Positions 1 through 8,240 of a stretch of DNA of 64,000 bases are shown piece by piece. Source of the DNA: Metarhizobium sp964253915 (GTDB taxonomy: Bacteria; Pseudomonadota; Alphaproteobacteria; Rhizobiales; Rhizobiaceae); the NCBI RefSeq assembly GCF_964253915.1, contig NZ_CAXUSG020000006.1, forward strand, positions 62,001 to 126,000, read 5' to 3'. Below the pieces are notes generated by a model. It had not been told where the DNA came from. It did not search any database and saw only the letters and a program-made list of their open reading frames with translations. Position numbers and translations under genes: made by a program. Position 1 is the first letter of the stretch. Each line of letters starts with the position of its first letter.

Positions 1-42
1 AAGGCTCCAGGCTCGACCGCCGCGCCGCGCGCTTTGGCAGGC

Positions 43-240
43 TTATTGAATCGTTGCCGGATAACCGGCGTCGTCGAGAGCCTTAGCGATTTTGTCGGCG
101 CCCGCAAGCGTTTCGATGGAAACGGTCTGGCGGTCGAGATCGGCATCCACCTTGGCTGCCGCGTCGATTTCCTTGACAGCCTTGGTGATCGCGCCGACGC
201 AATGGCCGCAGGACATGTCGGGGACGGAAAATTTCAGCAT
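43..240 (-). CDS. copZ: Copper chaperone, CopZ-like heavy-metal-associated protein
   Basis: This is a 65-residue stand-alone HMA domain of about the usual CopZ length. The metal-binding motif MSCGHC is at residues 9-14, with ligands C11 and C14. Such proteins carry Cu(I) in the cytoplasm and hand it to a CopA ATPase. The ATG at 240 has an AGGAG ribosome site about seven bases upstream. The gene follows a CueR-type promoter (269-299), which supports copper rather than mercury or zinc. A matching copper ATPase with the same promoter type lies at 22120-24567. The 42 bases beyond the stop at the left edge cannot be assigned. Confidence 0.93.
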   Translation of the reverse strand: MLKFSVPDMSCGHCVGAITKAVKEIDAAAKVDADLDRQTVSIETLAGADKIAKALDDAGYPATIQ

Positions 241-268
241 GATGTGCTCCTGAGATTTCGATGCTGTC

Positions 269-299
269 GGTATGCACCTTCCAGCGACTGGAAGGTCAA
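269..299 (-). promoter_or_regulatory. CueR-type copper-responsive promoter of copZ
   Basis: Read on the minus strand, a TTGACC -35 box (299-294) and a CATACC -10 box (274-269) are separated by 19 bases. The spacer region carries a perfect dyad, ACCTTCC-N7-GGAAGGT (276-296). The over-long 19-bp spacer with this dyad is the known hallmark of CueR/MerR-activated promoters. No cueR gene is in the window. Confidence 0.9.
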
Positions 300-319
300 T
301 CGAAATCTTTTCTCCCGTG

Positions 320-1117
320 CTACTTCGCCGAGGAAAGCTCCTGGATGAACATGCTAAACAGCTCGGACTGGCTGGAGATATTCAGCTTCTGGTGAATGTT
401 CTTGCGGTGGATCTTCACCGTGCCCGCGGTGATCTTGAGCTTTTCGGAGATCGAGGCGTTCGAGTGCCCGCGCAGGATCAGCGAGGTGATCTCGATTTCC
501 CGCGGCGTCAGGATGCCGTCGGTCATGCGGTTCAGCGTTTCGTTGATCGGGCTTTGCGGCGATGACAGGCGTTCGGGGATGCCGGATGCCGGATCGTCGC
601 GTCGCCAGTGCCGCTCGCCGAGCACACGCAGCAGCGGTTCGGCGTCACGCACCGACGCGAGCTCGCGCCGGCCAAAGGCGGGTGCCGTCGTCGGGCGGGT
701 AAAGCTCACCACCACGGCCGCCCAGTTGGCCGGACGGCAGACGAAGCCGATTTCGTCGCGGATGCCGGTGCGGACATAGTGCTGCTTGTAATATTCCGAA
801 CTGTAGAAATGGTCGGGCGCCATGTCCTTGAGCCGCCGAAGGCCGCCGACCTTCTTGTCCATGGCCGCACCATAAAAGGGATCCAGAAGATAGGGACCGG
901 AGACATAGGCATCAACGACAGTACGGGCGCGATGTTCGTCGATATTGTGATAGCAGCACACCGGCTTGCCCGGCCCATCATAACCGAAGACCATCAGGAT
1001 ATCGAAATCGATGATCGTTTTCAGCGCCGTTTCCAGGCGCCGCGGAAAATCATGCGTTCCGATGGTATCCACGGCTGCTGCGACCGCGCTGTTCCACGCG
1101 GCAAATCCCCTGTCCAA
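320..1117 (-). CDS. LuxR-family transcriptional regulator (solo)
   Basis: This is a 265-residue regulator with a C-terminal LuxR helix-turn-helix. It begins LTPREIEI and includes the recognition segment SISEKLKITAGTVKIHRKNI. The N-terminal ~190 residues look like a sensory domain, but I cannot assign the ligand. I chose the TTG at 1117 because GGAAGGA lies six bases before it. A second TTG at 1135 would add six residues but has its AGGAA directly abutting. The gene is divergent from the glutamine-synthetase-like operon and is the obvious candidate to control it. No luxI is nearby, so quorum sensing is not implied. Confidence 0.85.
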   Translation of the reverse strand: MDRGFAAWNSAVAAAVDTIGTHDFPRRLETALKTIIDFDILMVFGYDGPGKPVCCYHNIDEHRARTVVDAYVSGPYLLDPFYGAAMDKKVGGLRRLKDMAPDHFYSSEYYKQHYVRTGIRDEIGFVCRPANWAAVVVSFTRPTTAPAFGRRELASVRDAEPLLRVLGERHWRRDDPASGIPERLSSPQSPINETLNRMTDGILTPREIEITSLILRGHSNASISEKLKITAGTVKIHRKNIHQKLNISSQSELFSMFIQELSSAK

Positions 1118-1172
1118 TGATTGTCCTTCCGCCAATTCCTCAAAGCTTTATCTGCGGGACCGCATATGCTTC

Positions 1173-1188
1173 TATCCCCTTCGGGATA
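1173..1188. promoter_or_regulatory. Inverted repeat in the LuxR / glutamine-synthetase-like divergent promoter
   Basis: TATCCC-CTTC-GGGATA is a perfect 6-bp dyad in the 125-base gap between the divergent luxR-type gene and the amine-ligase operon. It is the clearest symmetric site there and could be the regulator's operator. This is inference from position and symmetry only. Confidence 0.4.
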
Positions 1189-1242
1189 TTTCCATGTCTG
1201 GGCAGCCCGCCTAGGCTCTAATCCGATACTGAGATGAGAGCC

Positions 1243-2586
1243 ATGCCGAAATCAAGCGATCCGTCCAAAACCTTCGAAACAAAGCTCCAGGAAATCGGTG
1301 CCCGCACCGTGCATATCGGCATGGTCGATCCGGAAGGCGAGTTCCGCGACAAGCTCGTCTCGGCGGAAAAAGCCGCCAAGCTGGCCAAGGGCGGTTATCC
1401 CTTCTGCGAGGTGCTGTATTTCTGGGATATCGCCGAAAGCACCTATCGTGACGGCTCCTTCGTCGACCGCCCGGCGACGATTTTTGCCGATAGCGTCCGC
1501 CGCTATCCCTTCGCCGAAAACACCGCATTGTGCCTGGCCGATTTCAGCGGCGAGTTCGGCCGCCGGTCGCCGCGCAACGTCTGCCTTGCCCAGCTTGAGC
1601 AGGCTGCGGATCTCGGCTTCGACGTCCATTCCGCCTTCGAATTCGAGTTCTTCGTCTTCGACGAAACGGCCGAAAGCATGCGGGCGAAACAATATCGCGA
1701 CCTGACGCACTTCGCCCAGGGCAACCGCACCTATTCGCTGCAGACCTCCGCCCTCTACGGCGACCTGCTGCAGGGCCTCGATGCGACGATGGCGACCATG
1801 GACGTCAAGCTCGACGCGATCCACACCGAACTCGGCCCCGGCTGCTTCGAAGCGCCGCTGGTGCATGCGCAAGGCATCAAGTCGGCCGACGATGCGATGC
1901 TGTTCAAGAATTTCGCCCGCGCCTATTTTGCCCGCAACAACAAGACGGTGAGCTTCATGTCGAAGCTGTCGCCGAAACTGTCCGGGCAATCGGGGCACCT
2001 GCATCTTTCGCTGCGCGACAAGGCCGGTAACGCCGTTTTCGCCGACCCCTCCGCGCCGGACGGATTGAGCCAGACCGCCCGCCATTTCCTTGGCGGCCTG
2101 TTGAAATACATGCCGGAACTGCTGGCGATGTGCTCCTCGACGGTCAATGCCTACAAGCGGCTGGTGCCGGGCGCCTGGGCGCCGACCGCCGCCAACTGGG
2201 GCGTGCAGAACCGGACGGCTGCGGTTCGCGTCATCAACGATACGCCGGAAGCGACACGCATCGAATTCCGCGTCCCCTCGGCCGACACCAATCCCTATCT
2301 GGCGCTGTCGATGCTTCTCGGCTCAGGCCTTGCCGGCATTCGCGAAGCAATCGAGCCGCCAGCGAGCAGCGGGGAAGATTTCTACGCCGCCAAGCCCGCG
2401 CCGGAAGCCGTTTTCCCGCGTGATCTTCATGAAGCGTCGGCGCGGCTTCGGGCCAGCACCTTCGCCCGCACGACATTCGGCGAGGATTTCGTCGAGAGCT
2501 TCGCGGAAAGCCGCGATGTGGAATACGCAGAATACCAGAGACAGGTCAGTGAGTGGGAGATCAGGCGTTATCTGGGCGTTGTCTGA
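1243..2586 (+). CDS. Glutamine-synthetase-family gamma-glutamyl-amine ligase
   Basis: The product has 447 residues, the typical length for PuuA/GlnT-type members rather than for biosynthetic GlnA. Visible family motifs are HTELGPGCFEAPL (metal/glutamate site), SGQSGHLHLSL, and NAYKRLVPGAWAP with RVPSADTNPYLALS near the C-terminus. Relatives such as PuuA and IpuC join glutamate to an amine using ATP, which protects the amine during catabolism. It is the first gene of an operon with a polyamine-type importer and an alcohol dehydrogenase, so an amine or amino-alcohol substrate is likely. I start it at ATG 1243, which has GAGAG just upstream; ATG 1234 is the alternative. The exact amine is unknown. 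Confidence 0.88.
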   Translation: MPKSSDPSKTFETKLQEIGARTVHIGMVDPEGEFRDKLVSAEKAAKLAKGGYPFCEVLYFWDIAESTYRDGSFVDRPATIFADSVRRYPFAENTALCLADFSGEFGRRSPRNVCLAQLEQAADLGFDVHSAFEFEFFVFDETAESMRAKQYRDLTHFAQGNRTYSLQTSALYGDLLQGLDATMATMDVKLDAIHTELGPGCFEAPLVHAQGIKSADDAMLFKNFARAYFARNNKTVSFMSKLSPKLSGQSGHLHLSLRDKAGNAVFADPSAPDGLSQTARHFLGGLLKYMPELLAMCSSTVNAYKRLVPGAWAPTAANWGVQNRTAAVRVINDTPEATRIEFRVPSADTNPYLALSMLLGSGLAGIREAIEPPASSGEDFYAAKPAPEAVFPRDLHEASARLRASTFARTTFGEDFVESFAESRDVEYAEYQRQVSEWEIRRYLGVV

Positions 2587-2626
2587 TCCACCCCGGACGA
2601 TAGAAAATCAGGAGAAAGGAAGAAAA

Positions 2627-3775
2627 ATGAAAAAGGGAACAGCAGGTATCGGCAACACATTCGGCAGCGTCGGCCGCCGCTCCGTGCTCAAGGGCATGGG
2701 CGGGCTCGGCCTCGCCGCGGTCGCCGGCAACTTCCTGGCGTCGCGTGATGCCAAGGCGGCCGAGAGCCTCAACTACATGTGCTGGGAGGGTTACAACACC
2801 CCCAGCATTCTCGAGCCCTTCCAGAAGCAGAAGGACGCGTCGATCTCCATCGACCTGATCACCGATTCCGCCGGCGGTTTCGCCAAGCTGGCAGCCGGTG
2901 CCTCGCGCGATTTCGACCTCGTTTCGTCCGATAGCCCGTGGATCCAGCGCATGGGTCCGGCCGGCTTCTGCCGCTTTATCGAAGAGGCGGATTTCGCCGA
3001 ACAGTTTGCGGAATTTTATCCGCAGTTCCGCGCCCCCTTCGCGCCGCTGCAGTTCGACGGCAAGGCGACCGGCCTGCCGACGCGCTGGGGCTGGGTCGGC
3101 CCGACCGTCAACACCAAGTTCGACAAGCTGGAGACCTGGTCCAGCTATGCGCCTGTCTTCGATAGCGCCTACAAGGACAAGATTTGCCTGCTCGATTGGG
3201 GTGACTGGCCAATCATGCCGCTCGCGCTCTATGCCGGCGTCAACCCTTACGAAGAACTCGACCAGGCGGCCCTCGACGAAGTCCGCAAGGTTCTTCGCGC
3301 CGCCTTCAAGAACACCCGTGCCATCGTCGCCGACCTGGCGATTGCCCAGAAGGGCCTGATCGACGGTTCGTTCCGCGCGCTCATCGGCGGCGGCACCTAC
3401 GCCACCTCCGCCCTGCGCCTGAAGGGTCACGACTACATCCAGTCGATCGTGCCCGAGCCGAAGAACGGCCTGAAACAGGGCATCATCTGGATGGAAGCGA
3501 CCGGCCTCATCGACAACGGCAAGAATTCGCAGATCGCTGCAGACTTCCTGAAGTATATCGTCTCTCCGGAAGTCGCAAAGCAGCTTGCCATTACCGAAGC
3601 CACCTGCAACCTCGTGCCGAACAGCAAGGCCGAAGCCCTGTTCTCCGACGCGGAGAAGAAGGCGCTGCAGATGGACTACATGTGGACGGCCTGGGACAAC
3701 AGCCAGTTCCACACCGCCGCGCCGAATATCGACGATATGCTGGCGATCTGGCAGGAAGAACTTGCCGCCCGCTAA
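2627..3775 (+). CDS. ABC transporter substrate-binding protein, spermidine/putrescine type
   Basis: This is a 382-residue periplasmic binding protein (PotD/PotF fold). The N-terminus has a twin-arginine segment, GRRSVLKG (R17, R18), followed by a hydrophobic stretch and an alanine-rich cleavage region near DAKAAE, so export may be by the Tat route. The mature start LNYMCWEGYN is typical of polyamine-type binding proteins. ATG 2627 follows a GGAGAAAGGAAG ribosome site. The gene is 40 bases after the ligase and is followed by a stem-loop and then the ATPase and two permeases of the same importer. Family knowledge suggests polyamines or related amines; the true ligand is unknown. Confidence 0.9.
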   Translation: MKKGTAGIGNTFGSVGRRSVLKGMGGLGLAAVAGNFLASRDAKAAESLNYMCWEGYNTPSILEPFQKQKDASISIDLITDSAGGFAKLAAGASRDFDLVSSDSPWIQRMGPAGFCRFIEEADFAEQFAEFYPQFRAPFAPLQFDGKATGLPTRWGWVGPTVNTKFDKLETWSSYAPVFDSAYKDKICLLDWGDWPIMPLALYAGVNPYEELDQAALDEVRKVLRAAFKNTRAIVADLAIAQKGLIDGSFRALIGGGTYATSALRLKGHDYIQSIVPEPKNGLKQGIIWMEATGLIDNGKNSQIAADFLKYIVSPEVAKQLAITEATCNLVPNSKAEALFSDAEKKALQMDYMWTAWDNSQFHTAAPNIDDMLAIWQEELAAR

Positions 3776-3796
3776 TCGGGTGTGAAATGCTGCTGC

Positions 3797-3823
3797 GACG
3801 GGCCGCCGAAGGGCCGGCCCGTC
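3797..3823 (+). promoter_or_regulatory. Intercistronic stem-loop after the binding-protein gene
   Basis: GACGGGCCG (3797-3805) pairs perfectly with CGGCCCGTC (3815-3823) across a 9-base loop. There is no good T-run, so it is more likely an mRNA-stabilising or partly terminating hairpin that keeps binding-protein message in excess. Confidence 0.6.
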
Positions 3824-3862
3824 CTGTTCTATTTCTGTATTCAGGTATTAAGGAAGCTGAGC

Positions 3863-4957
3863 TTGGTAGGCCCCATTATCGATGCCGCCGACATTGTGAA
3901 AGACTATGGATCGGCGCGTGCCCTGCACGGCGTCTCCCTGGAAGTCGGAGCAGGCGAATTTCTGGCGCTGGTTGGACCATCCGGCTGCGGCAAGACGACA
4001 CTTCTGAAGATCCTGGCCGGTTTCGAGGAGCCGACCGGCGGCCGTCTGGAAATTCAAGGCAAGGATATGCGTGGCGTGCCCGCCGCCAACCGCCCGACCC
4101 GGATGGTTTTCCAGAAGCTGGCATTGTTTCCGCACAAGACCGTTGCCGAAAACATCGGCTTCCCCCTCAAGCTGCAGAAGATCGAAAAATCGGAATCGGA
4201 CAGCCGTGTCCGCGCCATGCTCGACCTGATGCATCTCAAACCGGAATATCTTGAGCGTTATCCGGCACAGCTTTCCGGCGGCGAGCAGCAGCGCGTGGCG
4301 CTGGCACGCGCCCTCGTGTCCCAACCGGGCGTGCTGCTTCTCGACGAGCCGATGAGCGCGCTGGATGCCAAGCTCAAGAAATCGCTGCAGGCGGAGCTGA
4401 AGAAGCTGCACCGCGAGATCGGCACCAGCTTCGTGCTGGTTACCCACGATCTTGAAGAGGCGATGATGCTTGCCGACCGCATCTGCGTCATGCGCAGCGG
4501 CCATGTCGTGCAGATCGGCACGCCTGCCGACATCTATTACCGCCCGGCCAACATGTTCGTCGCCGGCTTTATCGGCGAAACCAACTTCCTGCCGGTTTCC
4601 GTCGAAAAAACCGCTACGGGTGCGACAGTTACCTCTCCGCTGGTTGCCGGCGCGTCTGCCGAAATTCCGGCCGACTACGTCTCGCCCTCCCTGTCGGCAT
4701 CCGGCACCGCGCTTCTGGTCAGGCCGGAAAGCACGCGTTTCGTCACCGAAACGGCATCCCCCGGCGAATGGGTGCTGGAAGGAGAAGTCGAGGAATATTT
4801 TATCAAGGGCGCCTCGACTCAGTACCGCATTCGGGTTCCCGGCCTGTCCGCCGCCGTCGTCATGGACCTGCCCGGCTCGATCGTGCTCCCGGCCCGCGTC
4901 GGCGAAAAGGTCCGCGTCGGCTTCTTCCCCGCTCACGCCTTCCTTCTGTCGGAGTGA
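3863..4957 (+). CDS. ABC transporter ATP-binding protein, spermidine/putrescine type
   Basis: This 364-residue PotA-like ATPase energises the importer encoded around it. It shows Walker A GPSGCGKTT, signature LSGGEQQRVALARAL, Walker B LLLDEPMSALD and the switch histidine in VTHDLEEA. A C-terminal TOBE-type domain covers roughly the last 110 residues. A TTG at 3863 with AAGGAAG about six bases upstream is the best start. The frame opens upstream at a GTG (3782), but that start would add a cysteine-rich segment crossing the stem-loop, which is unlike the family. Its stop is two bases from the next ATG. Confidence 0.9.
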   Translation: MVGPIIDAADIVKDYGSARALHGVSLEVGAGEFLALVGPSGCGKTTLLKILAGFEEPTGGRLEIQGKDMRGVPAANRPTRMVFQKLALFPHKTVAENIGFPLKLQKIEKSESDSRVRAMLDLMHLKPEYLERYPAQLSGGEQQRVALARALVSQPGVLLLDEPMSALDAKLKKSLQAELKKLHREIGTSFVLVTHDLEEAMMLADRICVMRSGHVVQIGTPADIYYRPANMFVAGFIGETNFLPVSVEKTATGATVTSPLVAGASAEIPADYVSPSLSASGTALLVRPESTRFVTETASPGEWVLEGEVEEYFIKGASTQYRIRVPGLSAAVVMDLPGSIVLPARVGEKVRVGFFPAHAFLLSE

Positions 4958-4959
4958 GC

Positions 4960-5835
4960 ATGAAGATCGAACAGAAATCCTGGAAAGATCCGGTCCTCAT
5001 CGCCATGGTCGCGCCACTGGCGATCGTCATGGTGGTCTTCTTCCTCATCCCGCTGTTGATGACGGCGGTGCTGACCTTCCAGACGACGCAGTACTACCGT
5101 CTGTCCTGGACCTGGAACCTGAAGATCTGGACCGAGGTCTTTTCCAAGCCGCATTACTGGACGATCATGCTGCGCACGGTCGGCATGGCGGTTGTCTGCG
5201 TTCTTCTCTGCGTGCTGATCGCCTATCCCGCCGCCTATGCCATGGCGACCCGTCTCAAGACCTACAAGACGCAGATCCAGATCCTGATCATCTTCGCCTT
5301 CCTGACCGATGCCGTGCTCAAGACGTTCGGCTGGATCCTCATCCTCGACAAGAACGGGGTGGCGAACTGGCTGCTGATGCATGTCGGCTTTCCGCCGGAA
5401 ATGCTCAACCTGCTGTTCACGCCCGCCGGCACGATGATCGGCATGGTCTACAATCTCGTCACCTATCCGATGTTCACCATCTATCTTTCCCTGGTGCGCA
5501 TCGATCGCGATCTCGTACTGGCCGCCTATGACGCCGGCGCCTCGCGGCTGCGTACCTTTTTCGAGGTCACCTTGCCGCTGTCGCGCCCGGGCCTGTATTC
5601 CGGTGCGGTGCTGGTGTTCGTGCTCAGCCTCGGCGCCTTCCTCGAACCCCGCGTTCTCGGCGGCGGCACCGCGCCGCTGGCCTCGGAACTGATCCGCCAG
5701 AGTTTCGAAACCCGCGTGAACTGGCCGCTGGGAGCGGCGCTCACCCTCGTGCTCATCGCCATCGGCGCATTGACCCTCGTGCTCTCCGCAGCCCTGACCA
5801 TGCGCCGCCGGACAAACGAAGGGAGACCCGCATGA
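4960..5835 (+). CDS. ABC transporter permease, PotB-like
   Basis: This is a 291-residue inner-membrane permease with about six hydrophobic segments. The first is near residues 12-35 (VLIAMVAPLAIVMVVFFLIP). The cytoplasmic EAA-type loop reads AAYDAGASRLRTFFEVTLPLSRPG. It pairs with the PotC-like permease whose ATG overlaps its stop (ATGA), implying translational coupling. Substrate is as for the operon's binding protein. Confidence 0.9.
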   Translation: MKIEQKSWKDPVLIAMVAPLAIVMVVFFLIPLLMTAVLTFQTTQYYRLSWTWNLKIWTEVFSKPHYWTIMLRTVGMAVVCVLLCVLIAYPAAYAMATRLKTYKTQIQILIIFAFLTDAVLKTFGWILILDKNGVANWLLMHVGFPPEMLNLLFTPAGTMIGMVYNLVTYPMFTIYLSLVRIDRDLVLAAYDAGASRLRTFFEVTLPLSRPGLYSGAVLVFVLSLGAFLEPRVLGGGTAPLASELIRQSFETRVNWPLGAALTLVLIAIGALTLVLSAALTMRRRTNEGRPA

Positions 5836-6668
5836 TGTCGCCGCGCTTCAAGGATATCGTCCTCGACACCGTGCTCATCGGCAGCGTCCTGGCATTGCTG
5901 TTGTTCTTCTACGCGCCGATCATCACGCTCGTTGCCTTTTCCTTCACATCCAGCCGGGTGCTGACCCTGCCGATCGAAGGTTTTTCGCTGGCCTGGTATA
6001 GCGAGTTGATCAGCCGCCCGGATTTCTTCCCGGCGGTCATCAACTCCGCCGTGGTCGCCGCCATTTCTATGGTTTTCGCCACGGCTTTCGGCACGGCCGG
6101 CGCGGTCGCCTGGATCCGCTATCGTTTTCGCCTGCAATCGGCCTTCCGCGCCGTCACCTTCGCGCCGCTTCTGTTTCCCCAGCTGCTGCTCGGCGTCGTC
6201 ATGCTCCTGTGGTTTTCGGTGCTCGGCAACTGGCTCGGCTTTTCCACCGGGCTTGCAACGGTGATCATCGGCCATGTGGTCTACATCACGCCGTTCGCCC
6301 TCGTCATCGTCGCGGTCCAAGTCTATGGCTTCGACGACACGCTGGAGGATGCCGCCCGCGATGCGGGTGCCAACGGCTGGGAAGTGTTTCGCGAGATCAC
6401 CTTTCCGCTGCTGTGGCCGGGGATTTTTTCCGCCGCTATCTTCGCCTTCCTGCTCTCCTGGGGCAATTTCTACGTCTCCTATTCGCTGGCGGGCACGGCG
6501 CGGACGCTGCCGATCTTCGTTTACAGCGGTATCGCCGTCGGCTCTTCGCCGATCTATCCGGCGCTGGCGACCCTCAACCTCGTTCCCGCCCTGCTGCTTG
6601 TCGTGACCGCCGAGGTGCTACGCCGCCGCGCCCTGAAACGCCAGTCGGCATCCCTTCCGTCTTCCTGA
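5832..6668 (+). CDS. ABC transporter permease, PotC-like
   Basis: This 278-residue integral membrane permease is the second half of the channel. The EAA-type loop is DAARDAGANGWEVFREITFPLLWPG. It has a PotC-like N-terminus with a membrane span starting around residue 13 and roughly six spans overall. It starts with ATG inside the stop of the preceding permease gene. It completes a full binding protein-ATPase-permease-permease importer. Confidence 0.9.
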   Translation: MMSPRFKDIVLDTVLIGSVLALLLFFYAPIITLVAFSFTSSRVLTLPIEGFSLAWYSELISRPDFFPAVINSAVVAAISMVFATAFGTAGAVAWIRYRFRLQSAFRAVTFAPLLFPQLLLGVVMLLWFSVLGNWLGFSTGLATVIIGHVVYITPFALVIVAVQVYGFDDTLEDAARDAGANGWEVFREITFPLLWPGIFSAAIFAFLLSWGNFYVSYSLAGTARTLPIFVYSGIAVGSSPIYPALATLNLVPALLLVVTAEVLRRRALKRQSASLPSS

Positions 6669-6686
6669 CACATCAAGAGTTTACCC

Positions 6687-7856
6687 ATGCCCATCGATAC
6701 GCTTGCCACCACCAGCAACTGGAGCTTTCCAACCGCCGTCCGTTTCGGCAACGGCCGCATCTCGGGCCTTGCCGAGATGGTGCGCGAACTCGGCGCCAGC
6801 CGTCCGCTCGTCATCACCGATGCCGGCCTGAAGGATCTTTTCCCGGTTCAGCGGACGCTGGAGGTCTTGAAAGCCGGCGGACTGCATGTAGGCCTGTTCT
6901 GGAACGTCAAGCCCAACCCGACCGGCCAGAACGTCGCCGACGGCGTCGAGGCCTTCGTCAGCGGCGACCATGACCTCGTCGTCGCCATTGGCGGCGGCAG
7001 CGCGCTGGATGCGGCCAAGGCCGTTGCCTTCATGGCCCGCCAGACGATCCCGATGTGGGACCTGGAGGACATCGGCGACAACTGGACGCGCGCCGATACC
7101 GGCAGCCTCGTGCCGGTCATCGCCATCCCGACGACCGCCGGCACCGGTTCGGAACTGGGCCGCTCGTCGGTGATCACCCACGACACGGAAAAGCGCAAGG
7201 TCATCGTCTTCCATCCGAAGATGATGCCGAACATCGTGGTGATGGACCCGGAACTGACCACCGGCCTGCCGGCCCACATCACCGCCGCGACCGGCATGGA
7301 CGCCCTGTCACATGCGCTCGAGGCCTTCAGCGCGCCGTCATTCCACCCGATGGCCGAAGGCATCGCGCTCAACGCCCTGCGCCTGATCAAGCGGTGGCTG
7401 CCGCTCGCCGTGCACGAGGGCAACAATCTGGAAGCCCGCGGCCAGATGCTGATCGCCTCCGGCATGGGCTGCGTCGCGCTGCAGAAGGGCTTGGGCGCCA
7501 TCCATGCGCTCGCCCATCCGCTCGGCGCGCTCTATGATGCGCATCACGGCCTGCTCAACGCCGTGCTGATGCCCTACGTCGTCGAATTCAATACTCCGGC
7601 GATTGCCGACAAGCTCGGGCTGCTGGCTCGCTTCCTCGACCTGCCGCGCCACGACGCAGACGGCGTCGTCGACTGGATCCTGGACCTGCGCCGCGATCTG
7701 TCGATCCCGGAGAAGCTTTCGGGCATGGGCCTGACCGACATCGATGCCGACAAGGTGGCAACGATGGGCGTGGTCGATCCCTGCGCCGGGGGCAATCCGG
7801 TGGCGCTTGACGAGGCCGGCCTGAAATCCATCCTTGCGGCGGCTTCCGGGAAGTAA
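6687..7856 (+). CDS. Iron-containing (group III) alcohol dehydrogenase
   Basis: This is a 389-residue NAD(P)-dependent alcohol dehydrogenase. The family pattern is clear: VVAIGGGSALDAAKA (nucleotide binding), IPTTAGTGSELGRSSV, TGMDALSHALEAF and the metal region AIHALAHPLGALYDAHHGLLNAVLMP with several conserved histidines. It oxidises an alcohol to an aldehyde or the reverse. It is the last gene of the operon, 18 bases after the permease gene, and is followed by a terminator. With the gamma-glutamyl ligase upstream, a gamma-glutamylated amino alcohol is an attractive but unproven substrate. Confidence 0.92.
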   Translation: MPIDTLATTSNWSFPTAVRFGNGRISGLAEMVRELGASRPLVITDAGLKDLFPVQRTLEVLKAGGLHVGLFWNVKPNPTGQNVADGVEAFVSGDHDLVVAIGGGSALDAAKAVAFMARQTIPMWDLEDIGDNWTRADTGSLVPVIAIPTTAGTGSELGRSSVITHDTEKRKVIVFHPKMMPNIVVMDPELTTGLPAHITAATGMDALSHALEAFSAPSFHPMAEGIALNALRLIKRWLPLAVHEGNNLEARGQMLIASGMGCVALQKGLGAIHALAHPLGALYDAHHGLLNAVLMPYVVEFNTPAIADKLGLLARFLDLPRHDADGVVDWILDLRRDLSIPEKLSGMGLTDIDADKVATMGVVDPCAGGNPVALDEAGLKSILAAASGK

Positions 7857-7930
7857 GCCGCTCAAAGCCGGGCATGGCGGGCAAAGTCCAACGCCAATGC
7901 TTCCGCAACGGAGCTTCATCTGTGTAATTG

Positions 7931-7963
7931 AGCGGGCGCGAAACTGTCGCGCCCGCTTTTTTT
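7931..7963 (+). terminator. Rho-independent terminator of the amine/alcohol operon
   Basis: An 11-bp perfect stem, AGCGGGCGCGA (7931-7941) and TCGCGCCCGCT (7947-7957), with a 5-base loop, is followed by seven T residues. Confidence 0.95.
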
Positions 7964-7986
7964 CCAAGCCGTTTCCACACACGCGA

Positions 7987-8064
7987 CGTCATCCTCGGTC
8001 TTGAGCCGAGGATCCAACCACATCAATAGGTTGGCAGATCCTCGGCTCAAGGCCGAGGATGACG
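7987..8064. repeat. RIME-like palindromic intergenic repeat, copy A
   Basis: This 78-base element has perfect 12-bp terminal inverted repeats (CGTCATCCTCGG and CCGAGGATGACG). Each end also folds back on itself through an internal CCGAGGAT half. A longer copy lies at 49451-49559. It resembles the RIME elements known from rhizobia, but I have not aligned it to a reference. Confidence 0.85.
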
Positions 8065-8186
8065 GATGGTGAATGTCGCGACCTTTTCCAGCAGTCTTCG
8101 CCTTGGAAAATGACCCTTCCGCTCCCTTCCAAATTCGCCCTGCACGTAATTACCCCGTTGACACGAAAAATACGTTGATCTACGAA

Positions 8187-8210
8187 TGAGAACGTTCTCA
8201 GAGAACGTTA
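8187..8210. promoter_or_regulatory. LacI-type operator upstream of the sugar-transport operon
   Basis: The 14-bp palindrome TGAGAACGTTCTCA (8187-8200) has a CG centre typical of LacI/GalR operators. An overlapping extra half-site, GAGAACGTTA, follows. The same palindrome occurs at 11969-11986 before the binding-protein gene. The LacI-family gene at 14624 is the likely ligand. Confidence 0.85.
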
Positions 8211-8240
8211 CCAGTGCTCTGAGATCATGGGAGGAAATGC

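Larger units (their letters stand above)
7857..8240. other. Intergenic region between two operons
   Basis: This 384-base gap holds, in order, a Rho-independent terminator (7931-7963), a RIME-like palindromic repeat (7987-8064) and the LacI-type operator and promoter region of the next operon (around 8187-8210). I see no further gene in it. Confidence 0.8.

Noticed and set aside
320..1117. Acyl-homoserine-lactone quorum-sensing receptor
   Set aside because: No luxI homologue in the window and an adjacent catabolic operon; the N-domain does not obviously match AHL-binding domains.
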